This document shows positions 8,157 to 15,194 of a stretch of DNA of 28,846 nt, one piece after another; the stretch's first letter is position 1; every line of letters begins with the position of its first letter. A model generated the notes under the pieces. That model was not told the DNA's origin. It saw only the letters and a program-made list of their open reading frames with translations, and ran no database searches. The stretch is taken from NCBI GenBank assembly GCA_031277235.1, contig JAITMT010000511.1, positions 1 to 28,846 of the forward strand, written 5' to 3'. This stretch comes from Tannerella sp. Its GTDB lineage: Bacteria > Bacteroidota > Bacteroidia > Bacteroidales > Tannerellaceae. Both the position numbers and the translations under genes were made by a program.

Positions 8157-8200
8157 AAAGCGCTTGCATGGATTTTTGCAAGCGCTTTGTTTGTTTTTTT
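8157..8200 (+). terminator. Rho-independent terminator after the tRNA
   Basis: Perfect 12-bp stem AAAGCGCTTGCA (8157-8168) and TGCAAGCGCTTT (8177-8188), an 8-nt loop, then a T-rich run to 8200. The tRNA and the GH43 gene converge here. The opposite strand also has TTTATTTT after the stem, so it may serve both directions. Confidence 0.9.
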
Positions 8201-8245
8201 GCACACGATATTGAAAATAATTTAGAAGACGGAAATCACATCGGA

Positions 8246-9211
8246 TTATTGGGCGCTTCCGGTTTGGACGACTTTCCGGATCGTTCCGTCGTCGTTATAA
8301 TACAGTTTATCAACGCAAACGGAACGCAGCCAATCGTTAAATTCCCCGTTTTTCTTCGACAGGGCGCTGCTGTGGTAGAACGCATACCATTGACCCTTGT
8401 ATTCCACAATCGAGCCGTGGTTGGTGTAACTGTCGGTCGGATCCATGTAAATTCCCCTGTATTCCCAGGGTCCGAGCGGACTTTTACCGGTGGCATATCT
8501 CATCCTGTTATCGCCTGCAACTCCTTCCTTATCATTGTTTTCGTCGTGATTGTCGGAATAGGAGAGGTAATAAATGCCGTTTCTCTTGTGAATCCAGGTG
8601 GCTTCGTGAAAATCGGGTAACCCTTCCATCCGTTGCAGTTCGCCGTCAATTTCGTACATGTTCTCTTTCAGTTTGGCGCCAAAGCATTCACCACCGCCGC
8701 CGTAATAGAAATACGCTTGCCCGTCATCATCCATAAAAACGCAGGGGTCAATTTCTCCGTCATCGGGCAGTCCGATCACCGGATGGTCGAGGACTTTGAA
8801 GCCCGACGCAGGCTGGTCGCTGACGGCAACTCCGATTTTCCAGGTGCTGTTCCAGGGATCCCGGTCGGGATGCGGGAAATAGAAGTAATACTTGCCGTCT
8901 TTGTAGGCGCAATCGGGCGCCCACATGAATTTGGCGTCGTTTTTGAGCGGTGCGCCCCACGGAACATCGCTTGCACGCAGGATTTCGCCGTGGTCAGTCC
9001 AGTGAATCATGTCGTCGGTCGAAAAAACATGATATTGATCCATCAGGTCGCAACCGCGCGGCGGAGCAATGTCGTGAGAGGCGTAAACATACAGTCTTCC
9101 GTCCGCCCAGACATGAGCGGAAGGGTCGGCGGTGTACATGTGATTGATGAAAGGATTATCCTGCGCCCATGCAGCCGCAGAGAAAATCAGGAAAAAAAGA
9201 ATCTGTTTCAT
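8246..9211 (-). CDS. Secreted glycoside hydrolase family 43 protein
   Basis: 321 residues with a signal peptide (cleavage after about residue 16, AAAWA-QD). The five-bladed propeller of GH43 is indicated by ADPSAHVWADGRLYVYASHD near the N-terminus. The catalytic triad is D29 (base, TADPS), D155 (pKa modulator, DGEIDPCVF) and E203 (acid, FHEATWIHK). Family members cleave alpha-L-arabinofuranosides or beta-D-xylosides from plant polysaccharides; the exact substrate is not readable. Length corresponds to a single catalytic domain with no C-terminal module. It lies on the same strand as the secreted protein at 9451-10689, with a repeat-filled 239-bp gap, and converges on the tRNA terminator. Confidence 0.9.
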   Translation of the reverse strand: MKQILFFLIFSAAAWAQDNPFINHMYTADPSAHVWADGRLYVYASHDIAPPRGCDLMDQYHVFSTDDMIHWTDHGEILRASDVPWGAPLKNDAKFMWAPDCAYKDGKYYFYFPHPDRDPWNSTWKIGVAVSDQPASGFKVLDHPVIGLPDDGEIDPCVFMDDDGQAYFYYGGGGECFGAKLKENMYEIDGELQRMEGLPDFHEATWIHKRNGIYYLSYSDNHDENNDKEGVAGDNRMRYATGKSPLGPWEYRGIYMDPTDSYTNHGSIVEYKGQWYAFYHSSALSKKNGEFNDWLRSVCVDKLYYNDDGTIRKVVQTGSAQ

Positions 9212-9271
9212 AGGTTTCTAAAAATTAAAGAATTAAGTATTTATACTATAATAATATATCTAATATCACCG

Positions 9272-9304
9272 GCATCCCGTCAGGAATGTGTCGCTCGGTA
9301 GAAA
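9272..9304 (-). repeat. REP-like element, TTTCTACC family, copy 1
   Basis: On the minus strand it reads TTTCTACCGAGCGA followed by the imperfect palindrome CATTCCTGACGGGATGC. It is the same module as at 10747-10778 and 10835-10867, with a weaker relative at 24206-24236. Confidence 0.7.
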
Positions 9305-9305
9305 A

Positions 9306-9371
9306 CAGCCCCTCCCCAACCCTCCCCAAAGGGGAGAGAGTCCCCCCTCCTTTGGAGGGGTTAGGGGAGGC
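9306..9371. repeat. C/G-rich composite palindrome
   Basis: Outer arms GCCCCTCCCCAACCC and GGGTTAGGGGAGGC enclose two inner hairpins, TCCCCAAAGGGGA and CCCCTCCTTTGGAGGGG. This is a typical intergenic repeat of Bacteroidota and could end transcription from the upstream minus-strand gene. A small minus-strand reading frame crosses it but is not credible as a gene. Confidence 0.75.
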
Positions 9372-9450
9372 TTTATCTGTCTTCCGGACGACGCATTGTC
9401 TAATTTGGATGTTACATTGAGTATTCATAAAAATAAATAAAATAATCGGT

Positions 9451-10689
9451 TTATGGATTCCAAAGGGCTTTGATCGTTTCTTCCTGCGAATATCCGATCG
9501 GACAGGCGTCGCTGCGCGTATTGGCGCGATAACTGCCGCTCGATTCGTTGGGACAGGTAATCATCCGGCATCCGGGCATTTCCAGATGACCGTCGGCATC
9601 GGTATCCTTGATCCATTGATAGACGTATTTGATAAACCCGTTGCGGTAGTCTTCCGGTTGAAGCGACAGCCAGGAAATTTCGTCCCAGCCCCAGATAAAA
9701 TGATTGTCCAGCGTGGGGACGTTCGTTTCCCTGCTTTTCCCGAAATTATCAAATTCGACTAAATAAGGCAGATGTTCGCAACTCCATCCGCTGGGGGTGA
9801 TGCAGCCTTTGCTCTTGCGGTAGATTCCGTCCAGATAATTGACTTCCAACTTGCCGTGATACGGTTGTTCCGGTATTTCCTTGATGCGCAACGGAAAAGA
9901 ATTGAAATCGAGCAGACTGACGCCGTCCTTTACCATTCCGCCATACGGCACGTGGGCGTCAATAATCACCCAGCGGCGACGGGCGTGTTTGGCTGCATAT
10001 TCCCGCATTTTGGCGATGATGGAAGTCCAGTGGCTGCGGTCGGGATCGTTCATCCCGATCAATTCCACCTGTCCGATATGGAACGCTTCGCAACCGATAT
10101 TGATGTAAGTTCCGGCAAGAAAGTAAAACCATAACTGGGTTTCCAATTGGCTGATATCGGGCACGCTGCTGTTTTCGCGCCAGTGATTGACGAATTTGCC
10201 GTTGTCCGCCAGCATTTTTTCGTATGAAAACGTGCGGTTTTCCACCGGCAGACCGAAATCGCGGAATACCCATTCGGGTACGGACACATTGTTCACGTCG
10301 AGCGTAATGATTTCAAACAGGCATGCCTGGAAAACCATGTCGGGATCGTATTCGTGCATCATTTTGATTTTCTCCGCAGCCGTGTTCAAAAAATCCGCGT
10401 CGCCGATACGGCTTTCCCCTCCCCAACGGTAAATCGAGCGTCCGATGAACTTGGCTCCGATGTTTTTGAGCATCCGCACATCGTCGTCGGGATAGGGATA
10501 AATGCGCTTGGCTTCGGGAATTTCGGGCGAAAGGAAATAGACCATCGTGATGGATTTTTCCAGATAGTTTTCCAGGACTTCACGGGAGATGCCGGATTGA
10601 TCGAAGCGGTACTTTTCTCCCTTGTTCTGTCCCGTGGAAACGGTTAATGAGGCGAAAAGTAAAAATGTAAGTAACAGTTTGGCTTTCAT
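9451..10689 (-). CDS. Secreted protein of unknown function, possible TIM-barrel glycosidase
   Basis: 412 residues beginning with a signal peptide (MKAKLLLTFLLFASLTVSTG, cut near residue 20), so periplasmic or extracellular. I do not recognise the family. Visible features are alternating hydrophobic strands and acidic turns such as VFQACLFEIITLDV, INIGCEAFHIGQVELIG, RWVIIDAHVP and FIWGWDEISWL. Their spacing recalls a (beta/alpha)8 barrel with acidic residues at strand ends (E in GCEAFH, E in GQVELIG, D in IIDAHVP, DE in GWDEIS), as in glycoside hydrolases. Cysteines are few. The GH43 gene downstream on the same strand suggests polysaccharide breakdown. REP-like blocks flank it on both sides. 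Catalytic function is inference only. Confidence 0.8.
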   Translation of the reverse strand: MKAKLLLTFLLFASLTVSTGQNKGEKYRFDQSGISREVLENYLEKSITMVYFLSPEIPEAKRIYPYPDDDVRMLKNIGAKFIGRSIYRWGGESRIGDADFLNTAAEKIKMMHEYDPDMVFQACLFEIITLDVNNVSVPEWVFRDFGLPVENRTFSYEKMLADNGKFVNHWRENSSVPDISQLETQLWFYFLAGTYINIGCEAFHIGQVELIGMNDPDRSHWTSIIAKMREYAAKHARRRWVIIDAHVPYGGMVKDGVSLLDFNSFPLRIKEIPEQPYHGKLEVNYLDGIYRKSKGCITPSGWSCEHLPYLVEFDNFGKSRETNVPTLDNHFIWGWDEISWLSLQPEDYRNGFIKYVYQWIKDTDADGHLEMPGCRMITCPNESSGSYRANTRSDACPIGYSQEETIKALWNP

Positions 10690-10746
10690 GGTGCAATTAT
10701 TTAGCCCTCTACCCTCCCCGTGGCAGGGCTGTTAAGTTCTTATTTT

Positions 10747-10778
10747 CCATTCCCGTAGGGAATACCGCTCGGTAGAAA
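10747..10778 (-). repeat. REP-like element, TTTCTACC family, copy 2
   Basis: Minus strand: TTTCTACCGAGCGG followed by TATTCCCTACGGGAATGG. It is the left half of the composite inverted element. Confidence 0.7.
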
Positions 10779-10834
10779 ATGTATCCCATTGTTGGTTGCA
10801 TTCCGTACGGAATGCATCCTGTGGGTGGATGTCC

Positions 10835-10867
10835 TTTCTACCGAGCGATGCATTCCTTACGGAATGC
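10835..10867 (+). repeat. REP-like element, TTTCTACC family, copy 3
   Basis: Plus strand: TTTCTACCGAGCGAT followed by the palindrome GCATTCCTTACGGAATGC. It is the right half of the composite inverted element. Confidence 0.7.
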
Positions 10868-10956
10868 AAAATGGCGTCGGTTTACTTTAGAACTTAACAG
10901 CCCTGCCCTCCCCGTGGGGGAGGGCGTAGAGAGGCGATGAATCGTGTCTCTACATA

Positions 10957-11649
10957 TCAGGCGTCTCCATCCCTCGGGAGGGTCGGGGAGGGGCTTTTTT
11001 CGGTTGGGAAGATGATGTTCCGGGCGGTGCGGTACTCGCCGTAAAATTCGGGGGCGGAGTGTTTGAAGAGTACCATCAGCCTGTCCAGTTTGTCGTAGAG
11101 GGCGCTGTCCAGCCCGGCGAACAGTTGCGCGAGGTTGGAGGTTTTCTGCTTGCGCTCGCCGATGGCGTCCATGGGTTTGGCAATCAGGGTTTGAAAAGCC
11201 TCGATGGCTGTGCCCAGCGCGGCGATTTCGGTATCTTCGACGCCGTAAGTCTGGAGTTCGGAGATGCGAGCCTGAGCCAGATCCGAAATTCTTCTTGCGA
11301 GGGCGAGGGCGTTATTGCCGGTCGTGTTGTAGAAACTGTTTTCGCTTGTTCCCTGCAGGGTAATCAACTCTTTATCGCCGGTGGTGAAGCCGATGACGTA
11401 GAGGGCGTTCGCTATTCTCACGCACGGCTCGATCATTTTCCTTTCGGCTTCGCGTTTTTTGAGGGTGGAGGCGGATACACCGGCTGTTTCCTGTTCCTTT
11501 TGCGTGTCGCGGATGTTGGCGACGCCGGCGTTCAACTCGGCTACTGCCGCCGTCATCGGGGCTATTCCGGCATATACCGATTCGTAACGCTTCAACGTCT
11601 CGGATACGCGCTGTGCCATGTTTAATTTGGCATTCTGTTTACTGTTCAT
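10957..11649 (-). CDS. Small helical protein of unknown function
   Basis: 230 residues, no signal peptide or membrane segment, rich in Ala, Glu, Lys and Leu; predicted almost entirely alpha-helical, with heptad-like stretches at ~27-75 (AELNAGVANIRDTQKEQE and following) and ~130-200. I recognise no enzyme motif. It starts at MNSKQNAKLNMAQRV behind its own TAACTTTG -7 box. The last dozen residues (SPSPTLPRDGDA) are encoded by a C/G-rich palindromic repeat, so the original C-terminus was probably different and the stop codon comes from the repeat. It could be a structural or phage-derived packing protein; no function is proposed. Confidence 0.65.
   Translation of the reverse strand: MNSKQNAKLNMAQRVSETLKRYESVYAGIAPMTAAVAELNAGVANIRDTQKEQETAGVSASTLKKREAERKMIEPCVRIANALYVIGFTTGDKELITLQGTSENSFYNTTGNNALALARRISDLAQARISELQTYGVEDTEIAALGTAIEAFQTLIAKPMDAIGERKQKTSNLAQLFAGLDSALYDKLDRLMVLFKHSAPEFYGEYRTARNIIFPTEKSPSPTLPRDGDA
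10966..11001. repeat. C/G-rich palindrome inside the 3' end of the preceding-strand gene
   Basis: CCATCCCTCGGGAGGGTCGG followed by GGAGGGGCTTTTTT: hairpin CCCTCGGGAGGG plus T-run. It is related to the CCTCCCC modules at 9306-9371 and 10703-10935. It overlaps the last codons of the 230-residue protein gene. Confidence 0.6.
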
Positions 11650-11684
11650 AGTTGTATTTTTTTATAAATAAGTTAATAATTTTG

Positions 11685-11692
11685 CAAAGTTA
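11685..11692 (-). promoter_or_regulatory. -7 box for the 230-residue protein gene
   Basis: TAACTTTG on the minus strand, matching TAnnTTTG, 36 bp before the ATG at 11649. No clear TTTG is seen at the -33 distance. Confidence 0.5.
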
Positions 11693-11739
11693 GTTGTTTT
11701 TTTGGAAAAAATGCATCGTTCGGAGGAATTTTCGATAAT

Positions 11740-11923
11740 TTTTGTGGCGGAATCGCATGTTGCCGTGACATAATCGCTTTTGAGGCTGACAGAATTGCAT
11801 GTTGCGCTGACAGAATTGCATCTGACTGTGGCAGAATTGCGGTTGGCTGAGGCGGATTTGTATCAGGCTGTGGCGGAATCGTTGCTGACTGCTGCGGAAT
11901 CGCATCCGGTTGAGGCATTTTGA
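11740..11923. repeat. Degenerate 21-bp tandem repeat array (about 8-9 units)
   Basis: Successive 21-bp units on the plus strand follow a GTGGCGGAATYGCATGTTGCC-like pattern, with GGCGGAAT or GACAGAAT at the same place in most units and no length variation between them. On the plus strand one frame reads as leucine heptads (LTELHVA, LTELHLT, VAELRLA) but is broken by a TAA at 11771. On the minus strand a frame reads as Pro/Gln heptads (AILPQSD, TIPPQPD) and is open for 84 codons, though its last codons overlap a promoter. This is either a relic of a coiled-coil gene or a non-coding satellite. Confidence 0.75.
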
Positions 11924-11934
11924 CCAAGGGCGCT

Positions 11935-11971
11935 GAAAAAAGAGGCTGCCGCGGGTTCGGAGCAGCCTCTT
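11935..11971 (-). terminator. Rho-independent terminator of the protease gene
   Basis: On the minus strand AAGAGGCTGC, a 12-nt loop and GCAGCCTCTT form a perfect 10-bp stem (11962-11971 with 11940-11949) followed by TTTTTT. It lies 17 bp after the protease stop codon. Confidence 0.9.
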
Positions 11972-11987
11972 AGAGTGAAGGATGTTT

Positions 11988-14177
11988 TTAATGTTTTACA
12001 ATGATAGTTTGCGTTTCGGGTTCATCGCTTATTCCGTCGTAAACGCGCAGGAAATAAATTCCGTTGGGTAAATCGGAGACGTTGAACTGCACAATACCGT
12101 TTTTGGCAGTAGTAGAGCGAACCTGCCTACCGAACTGATCGTAAAGACGGATATCCAAAACGGGATCAGTGTTGGCAAGTTGCTTGCCCGACATGGTTTG
12201 TTTCAGTCTATCAACGGCTTCTTCATCAATCTTGATATTCAAAATATCACTGACCGGATTGGGATAGGAAACAACCAAAGGTGAACGATAGGTAGGATAC
12301 ACCTGAACATTTTTATATTTGGTAACGTCACAACCACAATTGTTGCATGCGTTTAAATATAACTGGTAGGCGCCTCCACTGTTAAAATAAAAAGTTGCAT
12401 GATCGCCATAGTTGGATACGGTGTAACTGCCCGATGTTGCACCCCAGTAAAAAGTGGGATTTGAAAGGGGATTGTAAACCGCCGTGAAATTCCCAGAAGA
12501 TGAAACATAGTCGGGTCCGTCAATGGATACGTCCGGATAGCCGATCCAGACATCCTTTCTTGCCTTTTCTACACCATTGATATTAATGCTTACCCAGCCC
12601 GGACTGCCCTGCGTATAATTGGGGTCAGCGGGCGCTACCGAAATTGTATTATTACCTGTACTGACGATATTGAGATTGGAACTTTTTCCCCAGGTGTATC
12701 CAGCAGGTGGATCGGTTACCATAAAGCTACCACCATCACGACATAAGAGAGTGGGACCACTGATAGAGGGTTTCACAAATGTTCCATCAAGGGTCTGAGG
12801 CGGATTACTCATACCGGGCGCAAGCCAATAGTCAAGTCGCCTTTTAATACTGTCCTGATGAATATTCATTCCATTCCACGAAACACTAAATTTACCATAC
12901 CCTGCCGAAATTGGAGCACATTCACCGCCACCATGTAATTGCCCTATTACTTTACGATTATTGTTTATAAAAGGAGATCCAGAAGAACCTCGTTGTATCC
13001 CTCCAGCATAAATACTTACTTCCCAATGAGTACCGGGCTTACTTGGCTCATTGGAAAAAAAATCCCAAAAAGTATATGAGTTATCATTTTGTATCAGATT
13101 GGAAAGAATGAGTCTCTTCACATTTCCGCTTGGATGATGTATTCCTACTCCTCCTGTTCCGGCATTTCCGGAGCGATCCCAACCCAGATAATAAGGTGTA
13201 ACTTCTGAAATATATCTTGGATCCTCATTAGCATTAATCTTGAGTAAGGCAAAATCGGATTCTTTATTATTCGCAACAACTGTCGCACCTTGTGAATAAT
13301 GCAATATTGGAGGTGTTGTACTATTTTCACATCCAGGATACTCATATTCCCAATAAAATTGCCATAGACTTGCATCATTATTGCCATTGGCATCCAATTT
13401 CAAAAGATTATGATTAGCCGTTAATACGTAAGGTGTGAAATCATAGTTCGTATTATTAATCAATGCCCCTGACCCCAGGCCGCCTCCATTCGGTGTAAGA
13501 ATAAGTAATTGGCAAACGGCATGTTTTTCTGCTTGCCAATTATCACCCTCCGGACAATTGATGTTGATATTACAGGGGTCTAAGGCTCGAAGACCAATAT
13601 TAAAAGGAGAAGAAACATACCGGTATCCATAATCTATACGGGAAATGAAGATAACGGGAGATTCTTTCACTGAAGCCGGTTGATAATATTCATAAACTAC
13701 ACTCTCTCCGAAAATGAGACCGGTTGAGAATTGAACGGGTTTATCTTTACTCCCATCTATGAAATCGGAGATAAAAGCGCCATAAGACTGTTTCGTTTCC
13801 TCGCTGTAAACAAAGAACTTAGCTCCTTTCGGCAACCAAAATTTATCATAAAGCGTATAGGTTGCTAAAGCTCCCGGAAGAATCACCTTTAATCGCCATA
13901 CCTTACCGCCATCATCTGATTGTTGCCAAACTCCTGAATTTTCAGGTGTAAAATTCACATGAACCGGATAAGCGAAGCGTACCGGACCTGATTTTTGATC
14001 GTTTTCCGTATCTTCTTTTTCAATTCTTCCTTTATCGGGAGCATCCAAGACAATCATTTCTTGAGTTTGCCGTTGATATCCGGTTAATAAACCGTAAGGC
14101 AATTCATTCGTTGTACGTTGAGCATACAAATTTAATGCAATTGCACAACATGTTGTTAATAATACTGTTTTTTTCAT
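11988..14177 (-). CDS. Secreted trypsin-like serine protease with T9SS sorting domain
   Basis: 729 residues. A signal peptide spans 1-19 (cleavage LYA-QR). A propeptide-like N-terminal region (~20-195) is followed by a chymotrypsin-fold domain with H256 (LTANHN), D308 (ESDFALLKI) and S399 (RGSSGSPF), the complete catalytic triad, similar to lysyl-endopeptidase-type enzymes. The middle (~450-635) is beta-rich, probably Ig/PKD-like. The last ~85 residues are a type-A T9SS sorting domain (SYPNPVSDILNIKI, LYDQFGRQV, LPNGIYFLRVYD), so it is exported across the outer membrane and secreted or anchored. It starts in an ATGA overlap with the upstream lipoprotein gene, so the two are co-translated. A strong terminator follows. 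Cleavage specificity is not readable. Confidence 0.92.
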   Translation of the reverse strand: MKKTVLLTTCCAIALNLYAQRTTNELPYGLLTGYQRQTQEMIVLDAPDKGRIEKEDTENDQKSGPVRFAYPVHVNFTPENSGVWQQSDDGGKVWRLKVILPGALATYTLYDKFWLPKGAKFFVYSEETKQSYGAFISDFIDGSKDKPVQFSTGLIFGESVVYEYYQPASVKESPVIFISRIDYGYRYVSSPFNIGLRALDPCNININCPEGDNWQAEKHAVCQLLILTPNGGGLGSGALINNTNYDFTPYVLTANHNLLKLDANGNNDASLWQFYWEYEYPGCENSTTPPILHYSQGATVVANNKESDFALLKINANEDPRYISEVTPYYLGWDRSGNAGTGGVGIHHPSGNVKRLILSNLIQNDNSYTFWDFFSNEPSKPGTHWEVSIYAGGIQRGSSGSPFINNNRKVIGQLHGGGECAPISAGYGKFSVSWNGMNIHQDSIKRRLDYWLAPGMSNPPQTLDGTFVKPSISGPTLLCRDGGSFMVTDPPAGYTWGKSSNLNIVSTGNNTISVAPADPNYTQGSPGWVSININGVEKARKDVWIGYPDVSIDGPDYVSSSGNFTAVYNPLSNPTFYWGATSGSYTVSNYGDHATFYFNSGGAYQLYLNACNNCGCDVTKYKNVQVYPTYRSPLVVSYPNPVSDILNIKIDEEAVDRLKQTMSGKQLANTDPVLDIRLYDQFGRQVRSTTAKNGIVQFNVSDLPNGIYFLRVYDGISDEPETQTIIVKH

Positions 14178-14767
14178 AAGTCAATCCGTTTAAAAAGTGA
14201 ATATTGATTATTAGAATAAATAAAATAATAACCAAAAGTAGAATTATCTCCTGTCGGTGGAAAATAAAAGAATTTCAATTCGTCCTTCGTTACTGTAAAA
14301 GATTCTATGTGAAAAAATAAATGGCGAAAAGCATTGACCTCATAATACTTTCCATCTTTTTCATATTTTTCAATTATTGATAAAGCCACAAAGCGTACGT
14401 CAGGATTCCTATTAAGACTTTCAGGAGTTAAGTCCAACTTTGGCGAACCGGCAATTGTGCCGGAAATACTGTAAGCATTTGCCGTATAATCCGTTTCAAA
14501 TGTAAGCGTATAACAATACTCGCAATCTTTCGGTTTAAGTTCTGTTGTATCGCCTGTTTCAATATTAACGATACCGACATATTTCCATTGGGTACCAGCC
14601 AAGAATGTTGGTGGCAAGGAGTCTTGTACATCAGTTGAGTTTTCAATACGGGTTGAATCTTCGACGTTGATCAATTCCTCTAAAACTTCTGTTACTTTGT
14701 CTGTTTCAGAATGACTTTGGCATGAAATACAAACCCCTATAAATAATAAAAATATAAAATTTTTCAT
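14174..14767 (-). CDS. Lipoprotein with META/lipocalin-like domain
   Basis: 197 residues from the ATG at 14767. An ATG four codons upstream (14779) is possible, but Met-Lys-Asn-Phe is the normal signal-peptide start. The signal peptide MKNFIFLLFIGVCISC ends at a lipobox with Cys16 lipidated. After an acidic linker, GTQWKYVGIVNIETGD and DCEYCYTLTFETD followed by ...SISGTIAG, then ELKFFYF and YYFIYSN, follow the W-xx-V...LTF...L-F pattern of small META-like/lipocalin-like lipoproteins common in Bacteroidales. It is probably anchored at the outer membrane. Its stop overlaps the protease start, so it may chaperone, restrain or protect against the protease; that is inference. Its 5' region duplicates that of the gene at 16329. 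Confidence 0.75.
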   Translation of the reverse strand: MKNFIFLLFIGVCISCQSHSETDKVTEVLEELINVEDSTRIENSTDVQDSLPPTFLAGTQWKYVGIVNIETGDTTELKPKDCEYCYTLTFETDYTANAYSISGTIAGSPKLDLTPESLNRNPDVRFVALSIIEKYEKDGKYYEVNAFRHLFFHIESFTVTKDELKFFYFPPTGDNSTFGYYFIYSNNQYSLFKRIDL

Positions 14768-15027
14768 TTTCGTACACATTTAAATTAATACTGTTTTTCA
14801 ATTCTCTATGCTCCTGTTTTCCCATATACAACTCTCTTTTCTCCTTTCTTTTGTTGTAAACTCCCAGTAGCGTTTTACAAATTTTCTTCCGTTTCGAGCC
14901 TTTGCCGGCTCCCGTTGCAGTGTGATTAAGGTTTTTTCCCGATGATTTCCATTCTTCCATTACACAAAATTACTTTGTATAATAACACGGCAAAGATACA
15001 GCGATATTTTTTATTATGCAAATATTT
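14742..15027 (-). repeat. Duplicated promoter-leader-signal segment, copy 1
   Basis: About 286 bp nearly identical to 16720-17006 (offset 1978-1979 bp; differences are scattered single bases and rare one-base indels). It contains the -33/-7 promoter, a ~210-nt leader and the first ~9 codons of the lipoprotein signal peptide; similarity stops inside the signal peptide. Confidence 0.9.
14991..15022 (-). promoter_or_regulatory. Promoter of the lipoprotein-protease operon
   Basis: Minus strand TTTG at 15022-15019 and TATCTTTG at 14998-14991 with a 20-bp spacer, both conserved in the second copy at 16970-17001. Transcription would start near 14986 and leave a leader of about 210-220 nt before the lipoprotein ATG, unusually long for this window. 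Confidence 0.7.
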
Positions 15028-15131
15028 TTTAAATATTTTTACATTTAACTGTTTTTGACAAATTCATTGTGCCGGGGAAACAGAAATACGGCATTTCTTA
15101 TTTTCCGGATTTCAAATCCTTATATTATTTG

Positions 15132-15154
15132 GCAAGGGATTACAAATCCCTTGC
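15132..15154. repeat. REP-like palindrome (GGGATTacaAATCCC type)
   Basis: Perfect 10-bp arms GCAAGGGATT and AATCCCTTGC with a 3-nt loop, between lipoprotein genes. It is preceded by a weaker GGATTtcaAATCC. It shares the ATTacaAAT core with 15845-15910. Confidence 0.8.
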
Positions 15155-15194
15155 GACGGATAACCATTATATAAAATATCTTTTTCATATCATT

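Larger units (their letters stand above)
10703..10935. repeat. Composite inverted-repeat element
   Basis: A ~230-bp palindromic block between two genes. CAGGGCTGTTAAGTTCT (10724-10740) is the exact inverse of 10889-10905. Inside are two opposed TTTCTACCGAGCG modules (10766-10778 inverse, 10835-10847 direct) and palindromes TTCCCGTAGGGAA, GCATTCCGTACGGAATGC and GCATTCCTTACGGAATGC. The outer flanks carry CCCTCCCCGTGG-type palindromes like those at 9306-9371. No open frame of note lies inside, so this is a non-autonomous or REP-derived element rather than an insertion sequence. Confidence 0.75.

Noticed and set aside
9246..9428. 60-codon minus-strand frame (NPSKGGGTLSPLGRVGEG)
   Set aside because: The frame consists of the C/G-rich intergenic palindrome read as protein, a common false call in this phylum.
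10703..10935. Insertion sequence
   Set aside because: It has inverted arms but no transposase frame, and the internal sequence is made of smaller palindromes. A REP-derived or non-autonomous element fits better.
11740..11923. CRISPR array
   Set aside because: Units are contiguous 21-bp repeats with no unique spacers, and no cas genes are near.
11673..11927. 84-codon minus-strand frame of Pro/Gln heptads as a real gene
   Set aside because: It is a by-product of the 21-bp tandem repeat. Its nominal start is a TTG, and its last codons form the -7 box of the next gene. No ribosome site is seen.
14706..14960. 84-codon minus-strand frame in the lipoprotein leader as a gene
   Set aside because: In the duplicate leader the same frame lacks its ATG and has a one-base shift, and substitutions fall evenly over codon positions. 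The end also overlaps the lipoprotein signal peptide. Kept only as a finding about a bTHX-like relic.
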